Shown here in pieces: positions 24,401 to 29,101 of a DNA stretch of 29,101 nucleotides. The stretch covers positions 1-29,101 of the IMG/VR virus record IMGVR_UViG_3300035670_000997, one strand, 5' to 3'. Source of the DNA: a virus. The first letter of the stretch is position 1; every line of letters begins with the position of its first letter. The notes below the pieces were generated by a model. The model did no database searches. It had not been told where the DNA came from and saw nothing but the letters and a program-made list of their open reading frames with translations. A program made the position numbers and the translations under genes.

Positions 24401-24583
24401 TATTCCTCTGATGCGACAAATCAAGAGATTTATAGAATTCTAAATAACTCAATTGGGTATACAACACCAGATGGTAGATCATTTAGTGGATATAAATATT
24501 TTGCTATTAAGGTAGTGTTTTTATCAACCAATACGGCAGTTGCACCAAAAATTAAAGATTTAAGAGTGATTGCCTTGGCTTAA
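18407..24583 (+). CDS. Giant virion structural protein, DUF4815-type
   Basis: A 2,058-aa protein in the place where T4 has genes 9-12. The N-terminus (GPYFDDYDEDKKYVRVLYRP, then GRAVQARELTQAQTYQQKQI) is typical of the DUF4815 virion proteins of marine T4-like phages. Residues about 95-170 carry an SGATG-type module. Three copies of a GxxTxF/vGd/NNxxLxV beta module lie at about 672-740, 1773-1841 and 1940-2013. Residues about 1,245-1,290 are a Thr/Arg/Ser-rich linker. RPRDFVFVSQGMKDGSKLYA near 1,316 begins a second conserved block. It probably forms the baseplate periphery linking wedge to fibres, a role inferred from position. AAAGGG precedes the ATG at 18407. Translation ends 21 nt before the next gene. 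Confidence 0.75.
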   Translation: MSNPGGVDLNIGPYFDDYDEDKKYVRVLYRPGRAVQARELTQAQTYQQKQIQRFAEYFFSEGSIVDGCEQSLDLRMEYVKLQTEYDSVEVDVEDFLGQRVIGANTGCRAYVGLVTDIDGEDPKTLFINYESTGTVILNVDATGAFITLGNTVTFNSGNTGVIKAFYQDQDTLGYKVYVGDLRGGVDTVPFTANSIGSDGTTFTMNVGSVSDKRTSKQFENSEKLFVLFDDIADSPNTAYANTATSRATFTIVNEGLATQETFNYGSKYTINDGVIYVADHFVKHDSQTIILDKYTNRPSYKVGVIPTKTFIDTVDDQTLLDNAQGTPNFQALGADRLKIDTVLAKVPLDEATDESEFVPITEVISGNIVKKFTDQVENKLEDALARRTFEESGNYTLSDPRIFIREHLSIDDNRGKFTEAEGGNNELLVIETDPFVSYVKGFRNELLTKVFTPVRKGTDTQFVEQVKTAILVGSYIPVKELVGTWDFMESTVIDLYDTAQEAISNNSFSSTTLTGSKIGEARVRAVEYASGTVGTADSRYDLYIYDIVMNQDKLFQDVRAFYQSGGSFPNRFADVVVDALGNATLRESAFESSIFKLPYVGIQTLRDENNNVESGFQFRKEFPANFNGSGQVTLATTDLNETFGSGGTEALKNTNYLVIPTNTANTAALTGTTNVIADVATGTNTVISSLPGATTTFTTEYQVGDVIRIDGEDRIISAITNNFWMTVTSEYTSAASNEDHYKVFPAGRPIKLSGIGSNGVERTVSVGSPPQTVDIDLQENGLISSSGSGFSARVSIIMDRANARETRKTLNANREIQIQANTHPNGFVGPYGLGYGDIYQIRGIYQSSGFGISATTSNTNVTSLYTLDNGQRDTSYEHGTITPNVGVTPTGNLLVVFDHFTHDTSQGIGYLSFDSYPVNDETSSNTTIRTEEVPSYRSVRTGELFSLRDCLDFRPIKAASASTTNPTDGGTYQIPTGGLHFPTPASDFDADLIYYKGRKAKLYIDQNGNLGINDGSPGYPLASPPPTIPDTLELAEITIPVYPSLAGDIRIESYKNRRFTMREIGKMNKRIEQIEYYATLSELEKQAQSKVEVDDDGFDRFKNGILVDSFSGHNIHDVFNPDGNRVRIDTSANYATTYANNQVQVELALNESSSSNIRKTPGRKVYVNYTEQDFIDQPYASTTINLAQELTFTWSGDMTIIPATDNWVDTSYPPEANTNIDLTGITDNFKAIADSWNTVVAPHLRHWVGETPKTTTTTTTGRSRSGRVVTEYKDTRTVTTQNQKLNEIQANFTLANEDVNTVTERVSDISIKHYIRPRDFVFVSQGMKDGSKLYAFFDGEDVTANCTQIALADGADVNDLFDLFDTDGILQADAGVYSLGTAGDLTVNSNRIIGVFRVPEGRFFVGQRSFRLTDSETDDVEEATTIATQSIFAQGLSVAKGLDVVNTRPFTFDGFANQQLKGKGTSRKVTLKDETTRKIIRQWYDPLSQSFYVDEETYPEGIYVTSLDLFFKTKSPDTSKHGVTCEIREMDNGFPTRLVIGGEVARREHDDIVISDDSTANTTFTFANPIFLPPGIEYCWVAKPDGNVTDFNVFVAELGQFDITNPEVNFRITEQPATGMLFTSANDFTWIPRQNQDVKFKLRTAQFSTTPATVILQNKPWANTGGNFNFNAYSLNLENLTTPKSNILLEGRTADGTYTLSTFNSIKNLERIQLSTMQQLANSSNETSFLPTDKSITIRATMLTENANVSPYIDIERMRVYLEQNIINNSTFNQLTGTVTYNTSNNIVAGVGTLFDSEIDVGEYALFGEEYRQVSFVANDNYLEVKNNFTTSGSGVSVISKAAENPSGPYADLTRYITRVVELNDGFESSDLAVYLAVNRPPGTDIKVYYKVLSENDNDPFDFKFYNEMTLDGTAKTSQESTVYNEEKYIVPLAKKTGGSRLLDGRVTITNGSVDVVGANTVFLEQLQVGADIAVGTSRLQRTISSITNNTFLTVESAYSSDATNQEIYRILNNSIGYTTPDGRSFSGYKYFAIKVVFLSTNTAVAPKIKDLRVIALA
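24491..24498 (+). promoter_or_regulatory. Possible late promoter inside the end of the giant virion gene
   Basis: An exact TATAAATA encoding part of GYKYF, about 107 nt upstream of the small coiled-coil gene. It would give a usable leader for that gene, which the closer element at 24596 cannot. It lies in coding sequence and may be chance. Confidence 0.4.
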
Positions 24584-24595
24584 GATAAAAAGGTG

Positions 24596-24603
24596 TATAA
24601 ATA
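24596..24603 (+). promoter_or_regulatory. Late promoter overlapping the start region of the coiled-coil gene
   Basis: An exact TATAAATA whose last base is 2 nt before the ATG at 24605. Transcripts from it would start at or inside the small gene and so lack its ribosome site. It would therefore serve the fibre gene at 24877 rather than the small gene. Confidence 0.6.
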
Positions 24604-24604
24604 C

Positions 24605-24835
24605 ATGGAACGATTAGAATTAAGAGAAAAAGTCTTAGGTTTCACGGAAAGAGATCCACACTCAAAGGCTTTGTTAAATACCGACACAGGCGGATTAATG
24701 AAGTATAAAATGCAAAAACAAAGACATGCTGAGAGTGTGCAAGAAGTAAACAAAATGAAAGAAGAAATTTGTAGTCTAAAAGACGATCTCTGTGAAATTA
24801 AGAAAATGCTCTTAGCGATCACTAACAAAGTTTAG
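24605..24835 (+). CDS. Small coiled-coil protein upstream of the tail fibre
   Basis: A 76-aa charged helical protein from ATG 24605. A GTG at 24593 would add four residues, but it leaves no ribosome site, whereas AAGG at 24589-24593 is about 11 nt before the ATG. The first half has LREKVLGFTERDPHSKALLN; the second half (EVNKMKEEICSLKDDLCEIK) has a heptad pattern typical of a coiled coil, with two cysteines. Similar short coiled-coil ORFs often lie beside fibre genes in marine T4-like phages, so it may be a fibre-attachment or fibre-assembly protein. This is inference. Confidence 0.6.
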   Translation: MERLELREKVLGFTERDPHSKALLNTDTGGLMKYKMQKQRHAESVQEVNKMKEEICSLKDDLCEIKKMLLAITNKV

Positions 24836-24876
24836 AAAACCCTTGTCAATCAACCTAGATAAGAGAGAGAGAAAAT

Positions 24877-26715
24877 ATGGCATCCCAAGTACAATTAACT
24901 AACACATTTAATGAATTTCGCCAAGCGTATAACGATGCGGCGAATGACATTACTACCTTACAAACTAGCAATACTGCGCTATATGGTTCTGTTTTTCAAG
25001 GAACTACGGGCATAGTATCAAACACCGTTCAGGTCACTACATTAGAAGCAACTGCAAGTAGAGTTGTTTTTACTGCCGTTCCCGGTTCCGGAGATGGTGC
25101 GGTTCTAGACGATGATGCTGGATTAATTTATCACGCAGGAAATACATCTTTAGAACTTGAAGGAAACCTTGATGTTGGTGGTAGCGTTACCGTAACCGGT
25201 AATACTGAAATAACAGGAACAACAAAATCTACAGGAACTTTTACTCTTGTAGATGGACCAACATTCACAATTCATTCATCTAACGGTACAATTACTTCTG
25301 CTACAGGTAATGTTGAACTCAACAATACATCTTCTAGCGTAAACGCATATCACATTCACGCAACATTGCATGTGGCGGCTGGTGGCAATGTGGAAGATTG
25401 GTCATCAGGTAAAGGTACAGAAATAACATCTCACCATATTGCCGCAATTGGCGATCAAGACGAAGCCGTTGACATGGTTGTGACTAACTCATCAGATGGT
25501 GTCAACGCTTACGCAGAATTCATTGCAGTTAACGATACTGGTACCATTGAAAACGGTTGGGTTTCTTTCGGTATTAACTCATCTAACTACGGTGAAGGTG
25601 AATATGCAGTTACTAAAGCAGACGATGCATATGTTCTCTATCAGCCACCAACAGGAACACTTAACTCTGGCGATTTAGTAATTGGTACTGGTTCAAATGG
25701 TACTGGCAACAAAATTTTATTCTCTGCAAATGGCTTTGATGATCCAGCAAATAACACTCAGATGATTATTCATCCAGGAAATAAAGTTGAAATTGCTATT
25801 GATACCGAATCTTCAAACACTTCGACCGGAGCCCTTGTTGTTAGAGGTGGTATGGGTCTTACAGGTAACTTGAATGTTGGTGGTAATACAACAATTACTG
25901 GATCAATTACACTTCTTGGTTCTGGTAACACAGTTACAACAGACAGTCTTGCCGTTGAAAATCCAATCATCTTCGTTGGTCAAAACAACGCCGCAGATAC
26001 ATTCGACCTAGGTTTTGTTGGTATCTACAACGATGGTGTAGAGAAATATGCAGGTTTCGTGCGTGACGCTTCTGCATCAGGCATGTTTAAACTTTTTGCA
26101 AATACAGTTACCCTACCAGCAAATACAGTAGACTTTACTGATGCAGGACTTCAGTATGGTGCTGTAATGGTTGGTGAAGTAGAGATTGTTGATACTACGG
26201 CATCAACTAGCAACACGACTGGTGCATTGATTGTGTCTGGTGGTGTTGGAATTTCTGGTTCTACTTACACTAGCGGAATTGTTAGAGTTACAAACACAAC
26301 TACTTCAACAGGAACTGGAACGGGTGCGGTTGTAATTTCTGGTGGCGTAGGAATTTCCGGAAATACAAACATCGGAGGCATTCTAAGCGTTGATGATGAC
26401 ATTATTGCAAATGCTTCATCGGATGAAAGACTTAAAGAGAATGTTTTAAAGATTGACTCTAGTTTAGATAAAATTGATCAAATCGGTGGATATACATTTG
26501 ATTGGAATGAAACTGCCCAACAAATGTATCCAGGAAGAAATATCCATGATGTTGGAGTTCTTGCTCAAGAAATTCAAAAAGTTCTTCCGGAGGCAGTTGT
26601 TGAAAGAGAGAATGGATACTTAGCAGTCAACTACGACAAAATTATTCCATTGTTAATCGAATCAATTAAAGAATTGAAAACTGAAATTTCAAATCTAAAA
26701 AAACTAGGAGAATAA
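24877..26715 (+). CDS. Tail fibre with C-terminal S74 intramolecular chaperone
   Basis: A 612-aa protein. The N-terminus (SQVQLTNTFNEFRQAYNDAA) is a helical attachment segment. The shaft is built of short beta repeats, including three GALxVxGGxGxxG units (about 317, 450 and 485). The C-terminus from residue 514 is a peptidase_S74 chaperone: SSDERLKENV, GYTFDWNE, DVGVLAQEIQKVLPEAV, LAVNYDKIIPLLIESIKEL, and a final coiled coil. S515 and K520 have the spacing of the Ser-Lys dyad of the endosialidase chaperone (S911/K916), so self-cleavage before S515 after trimerisation is likely. It is followed 3 nt later by the glycine-rich adhesin gene. Adhesion is inferred; no enzymatic domain is visible. 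Confidence 0.85.
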   Translation: MASQVQLTNTFNEFRQAYNDAANDITTLQTSNTALYGSVFQGTTGIVSNTVQVTTLEATASRVVFTAVPGSGDGAVLDDDAGLIYHAGNTSLELEGNLDVGGSVTVTGNTEITGTTKSTGTFTLVDGPTFTIHSSNGTITSATGNVELNNTSSSVNAYHIHATLHVAAGGNVEDWSSGKGTEITSHHIAAIGDQDEAVDMVVTNSSDGVNAYAEFIAVNDTGTIENGWVSFGINSSNYGEGEYAVTKADDAYVLYQPPTGTLNSGDLVIGTGSNGTGNKILFSANGFDDPANNTQMIIHPGNKVEIAIDTESSNTSTGALVVRGGMGLTGNLNVGGNTTITGSITLLGSGNTVTTDSLAVENPIIFVGQNNAADTFDLGFVGIYNDGVEKYAGFVRDASASGMFKLFANTVTLPANTVDFTDAGLQYGAVMVGEVEIVDTTASTSNTTGALIVSGGVGISGSTYTSGIVRVTNTTTSTGTGTGAVVISGGVGISGNTNIGGILSVDDDIIANASSDERLKENVLKIDSSLDKIDQIGGYTFDWNETAQQMYPGRNIHDVGVLAQEIQKVLPEAVVERENGYLAVNYDKIIPLLIESIKELKTEISNLKKLGE

Positions 26716-26718
26716 AAA

Positions 26719-27465
26719 ATGACAGTTAGATTAGATGCTTTAGGAGTTGTTTTTAACGACTTAACATACCAAACAACAAAAGGTATGACTTCAGTAAATG
26801 TCAGAACATTTACTACTGGAACTTCGGCTGCATTTACTGCAACCGCAAATACAATCGCCGCACTTGTTATAGCAACAGGTGGCGGTGGAGGCGGAGGTGG
26901 TGCTGATACAGACGGCGCCGCCGGTGGCGGTGGAGGCGGAGGTGGTTCTGGAGCAACCGCAATTCGATCATATACTGGTGCCGAAATTGCTACTGCGACA
27001 TATACGGTTGGTGCTGGCGGTACTGCTGGTGCGGCCGCCAACGGCACCGGCGGAGGTAATGGAGGAACTACTACATGGACACCTGCAAGCGGAACTGCTC
27101 TTTCTTGCGCCGGTGGAACGGGTGGAGCCGGAACTGGCGTAGTCGCAACGGTCTCTGCGACAAGTGGTGGTAATGCTGCCGCCGCACCGACTGGTGGATT
27201 AGTAAACCTCGCTGGTTCGGGTGGTGGTTCTGGCCATGGTCAGGATGTACCAGTGCTGGGCATCAGCGGCCAAGGCGGCGCTTCATTTTGGGGCGGCGGC
27301 GGAGAAAATGCTTCTGTTGCAACTGCTACAAACACCGCAGGCACGGCTGGTGTTGCATATGGATCTGGTGGAGGAGGCGCCGCCTCTGCGGACTCAGCCA
27401 CTGGTGCGGCTGGTGGTGCTGGTGCGGGTGGTGTTATTGTTGTTATTGAATATATCGCATCATAA
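26719..27465 (+). CDS. Glycine-rich adhesin, probable fibre tip
   Basis: A 248-aa protein dominated by Gly and Ala. An N-terminal Thr-rich domain (about 1-52) is followed by polyglycine runs at about 55-62 and 70-77, then GxxGG spacers, and a closing GAGGVIVVIEYIAS. Such proteins form polyglycine-II helical sandwiches in T2/S16-type gp38 adhesins and in marine phage fibre tips, with variable loops between the Gly runs binding the receptor. Here the candidate loops lie around 85-100, 115-145 and 185-215. The gene follows the S74 fibre after 3 nt, as expected for a fibre-tip pair. It is clearly more GC-rich than its neighbours because of GGN/GCN codons. The long open frames on the opposite strand here are proline-rich by-products. 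Confidence 0.75.
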   Translation: MTVRLDALGVVFNDLTYQTTKGMTSVNVRTFTTGTSAAFTATANTIAALVIATGGGGGGGGADTDGAAGGGGGGGGSGATAIRSYTGAEIATATYTVGAGGTAGAAANGTGGGNGGTTTWTPASGTALSCAGGTGGAGTGVVATVSATSGGNAAAAPTGGLVNLAGSGGGSGHGQDVPVLGISGQGGASFWGGGGENASVATATNTAGTAGVAYGSGGGGAASADSATGAAGGAGAGGVIVVIEYIAS

Positions 27466-27483
27466 TTCACACCATGTAAAAAG

Positions 27484-27509
27484 AAAAAGCACGGGTTTCC
27501 GTGCTTTTT
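27484..27509 (+). terminator. Bidirectional intrinsic terminator
   Basis: A perfect 11-bp stem (AAAAAGCACGG / CCGTGCTTTTT) with a GTTT loop, followed by further T residues on the plus strand and an A-rich flank that gives a T tract on the minus strand. It sits between the convergent adhesin and oxygenase genes and can stop transcription from both. Confidence 0.9.
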
Positions 27510-27517
27510 TTATGTCT

Positions 27518-28195
27518 TCAAACTTTAAATCTTTTTAGTGGCGGAGATACTGAAGATGTTATCGATTTAACAAAGAAAACTTGTGTTAACCTAGGAGTTT
27601 CAGAGTAAAAACTATTTGCCGCATGGTAAACACTAGAATCAAAACTTATCATTCTATTATACTCATTATTAAATCTGACCGTTTCTTCAAATGCTGAATT
27701 GAATGAGGTAAACTCTTGATCAAAATTTTCATCAATTCCGTGTTTGTAAAATTTTGATTTTATATCTTCACCAAAAGAAAGATTTGAATCTTTGTCGATA
27801 ATATCTTGGTCAATTACTTTGTATAAAGATGTTCCACATTTAGAATTAGCATTTGGGGTCAAGTAAACTACTCCAGCAAAAATGTTATCTTTATCTATAT
27901 GAATGAATCCTTTATTTTTTAAAGAATCTTCTTTAGGGTCATATGGCTCAATTAATTGAAAAGATGTAGCAATTTCCCAGTCAACTCTAGACAAATTGAA
28001 ATCATAATATAGTGATAAAACTTTAATGCAAAAATTTTTGAAAAAGTTTTCATCAATTTCATGTAATAACTTAGTTCTTTTGCCTGGCCATGCTCCTGTG
28101 TCTGAAGGGTAATAATCTAAACTCAAAGCAAATTCTCTGATTTTGTCAGGATCATCATAAAAATTGTCTACACAGATAGAAGGAAAATATTTCAA
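27518..28195 (-). CDS. 2OG-Fe(II) oxygenase-like protein (DUF6445-type)
   Basis: A 225-aa protein from TTG 28195, chosen because GGAG lies 6 nt upstream. A GTG at 28207 would add four residues but has no ribosome site. The double-stranded beta-helix iron site is visible: H99 and D101 in GFIHIDKDN, distal H191 in YHAANSFY, and the 2-oxoglutarate-binding R202 in PRLTQVFFV. A typical GVVYLTPN strand follows HxD. Such enzymes hydroxylate or otherwise modify proteins, sugars or nucleobases; the substrate is unknown. It is the only non-structural-looking gene in this part, is encoded against the late direction and is more AT-rich than its neighbours. A role in decorating virion or host surface molecules is speculation. 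Confidence 0.75.
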   Translation of the reverse strand: MKYFPSICVDNFYDDPDKIREFALSLDYYPSDTGAWPGKRTKLLHEIDENFFKNFCIKVLSLYYDFNLSRVDWEIATSFQLIEPYDPKEDSLKNKGFIHIDKDNIFAGVVYLTPNANSKCGTSLYKVIDQDIIDKDSNLSFGEDIKSKFYKHGIDENFDQEFTSFNSAFEETVRFNNEYNRMISFDSSVYHAANSFYSETPRLTQVFFVKSITSSVSPPLKRFKV

Positions 28196-28226
28196 GGTTA
28201 TCTCCACAAGCGTTTATTGATCGTAT

Positions 28227-28232
28227 ATTATA
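28227..28232 (-). promoter_or_regulatory. Possible sigma70-type -10 element for the oxygenase gene
   Basis: On the minus strand this reads TATAAT, 32 nt upstream of the TTG start. No convincing -35 hexamer lies 16-18 nt upstream, and the region is AT-rich. If real, the gene would be expressed earlier than the surrounding late genes. Confidence 0.3.
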
Positions 28233-28257
28233 TAGGCGTTTCATAGAAATAAAAAAA

Positions 28258-28265
28258 CATAAATA
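28258..28265 (+). promoter_or_regulatory. Possible late promoter for gp13 (CATAAATA)
   Basis: One mismatch to TATAAATA, 33 nt upstream of the gp13 ATG, the same spacing as the exact promoters of gp48 and gp8. AGAGGA (28288-28293) lies 5 nt before the ATG. The 91-nt gap between the divergent oxygenase and gp13 genes contains no exact consensus. Confidence 0.5.
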
Positions 28266-28298
28266 GATAGAACAAATCAAATTTTTTAGAGGACTACC

Positions 28299-29048
28299 AT
28301 GAGTGCTACAAAACCAGCAAGCAGAGAAGAATTAAAAGAATATTGCCTAAGAAGACTTGGCGCACCTGTAGTGGAAATCAATGTAGCCGATGAACAGGTT
28401 GAAGACTGCATTGACATGGCACTTCAGTACTACCATGACTATCACTTTGACGGTACGCAAAAAGTCTATCTAGCGCATCAAGTTACCGAAACCGATGTTC
28501 AAAACAAATACATTGACATACCACAATCCGTGATTGGTGTCATCAATATTTTTGACATTGGTAGCACATACTCAACAAACAATCTCTTCAACATTCGTTA
28601 TCAGATTGCGTTGAACGACCTTTTCGCTTTCAACTACGGTCCGTTTGCGCCATACTACATGGCACTTCAAAACATTCGTTTGGCTGAAGAATTGTTCGTT
28701 GGTAAACAATCTCTACGCTTCAATCGTCATCAAAACAAACTCTACATTGACATGGCATGGGGTGAAAAAATTGTGGTTGGCGAATACATTATCGTAGAAG
28801 GATATCAGATTCTTGATCCAGACACATATACCGATGTGTACAATGATCTTTGGCTCAAGCGATACACTACCGCACAAATCAAAAAGCAATGGGGCGAGAA
28901 TCTCAAGAAGTTTGAGGGGCTTCAAATGCCAGGCGCAGTTACATTCAACGGACAAAAGATTTGGGATGAAGCGATTGACGAAATCACAAAACTAGAAGAA
29001 GACATGTTGAATTCATACTCACTACCAGTCTCAGATATGGTTGGCTAA
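28299..29048 (+). CDS. gp13: Neck protein gp13
   Basis: A 249-aa protein (T4 gp13 is 309 aa) that closes the filled head together with gp14 and provides the tail attachment site. The N-terminus (PASREELKEYCLRRLGAPVV, then EINVADEQVEDCIDMALQYYHDYHFDG) is the family signature, also seen in marine T4-like phages. The middle includes YIDIPQSVIGVINIFDIG, and the C-terminus has LKRYTTAQIKKQWGENLKKF and FNGQKIWDEAIDEITKLEED, both typical. It is followed 2 nt later by gp14, the expected T4 order. Confidence 0.92.
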   Translation: MSATKPASREELKEYCLRRLGAPVVEINVADEQVEDCIDMALQYYHDYHFDGTQKVYLAHQVTETDVQNKYIDIPQSVIGVINIFDIGSTYSTNNLFNIRYQIALNDLFAFNYGPFAPYYMALQNIRLAEELFVGKQSLRFNRHQNKLYIDMAWGEKIVVGEYIIVEGYQILDPDTYTDVYNDLWLKRYTTAQIKKQWGENLKKFEGLQMPGAVTFNGQKIWDEAIDEITKLEEDMLNSYSLPVSDMVG

Positions 29049-29050
29049 AC

Positions 29051-29101
29051 ATGCGTAATCGATTTTTTAATCAGTACAGTACTGCCTCAGAGCAAAATGT
29101 A
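29051..29101 (+). CDS. gp14: Neck protein gp14, first 17 codons (cut by the right edge)
   Basis: ATG at 29051 opens MRNRFFNQYSTASEQNV and runs off the window. The start matches the gp14 N-terminal pattern of marine T4-like phages (short basic residues, FFxQY, then TxxEQN), and gp14 follows gp13 in T4. With 17 residues, the call depends largely on this context. Confidence 0.7.
   Translation, partial: MRNRFFNQYSTASEQNV

Noticed and set aside
26631-27047. 138-aa proline-rich open frame on the minus strand
   Set aside because: It is the antisense of polyglycine codons in the adhesin gene, has no ribosome site and crosses two real genes.

Overview
This window is a late structural-gene block of a T4-like contractile-tailed phage (myovirus). 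I base this on a run of recognisable T4 orthologues in near-T4 order: gp48, gp53, gp27, gp5, gp25, gp6, gp7, gp8, a giant DUF4815-type protein, fibre genes, gp13 and gp14. It also carries several exact TATAAATA late promoters. The DNA is AT-rich. The gp5 lacks a lysozyme domain, gp7 is enlarged, and there is a DUF4815-type virion protein of about 2,000 residues; all three resemble marine T4-like phages (cyanophage or SAR11-phage relatives). The host cannot be determined from the sequence.

Left arm, minus strand (1-3664), in transcription order: a gp4-like head-completion nuclease, a conserved 199-aa protein of unknown role, a tail-tube-fold protein (gp54/gp19-like), gp26, a small ORF in the -1 frame right behind gp26, and a truncated probable tape measure protein running off the left edge. 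The gp26 end carries AAATTTTTTC, with a Shine-Dalgarno-like GGAGGG 6 nt upstream. The next ORF is open in the -1 frame through this site. This matches the G/GT-type programmed frameshift of tape-measure chaperones and is the most interesting signal in the window.

Central arm, plus strand (3711-17020): a late promoter at 3672 is followed by tightly packed genes for gp48, gp53, gp27, a zeta-toxin-like P-loop kinase, a 76-aa protein, gp5 without lysozyme, a 61-aa basic histone-H1-like protein, gp25, gp6 and a 1,960-aa gp7 whose middle third is built from mosaic repeats. The proteins encode the hub (gp27, gp5), the tube start (gp48) and the wedge (gp53, gp25, gp6, gp7). The kinase is the one gene there with no obvious structural role.

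Right-central arm, plus strand (17016-27511): two tandem late promoters lead into gp8, followed by the 2,058-aa DUF4815-type protein. Two more TATAAATA elements precede a small coiled-coil gene, then a fibre with a C-terminal S74 self-cleaving chaperone and a glycine-rich adhesin. A strong bidirectional terminator closes the block.

Right end: a 2OG-Fe(II) oxygenase-like gene on the minus strand, then on the plus strand the neck genes gp13 and the start of gp14, cut by the window edge. I saw no tRNA, CRISPR array, insertion sequence or integrase. No gap exceeds 300 bases.
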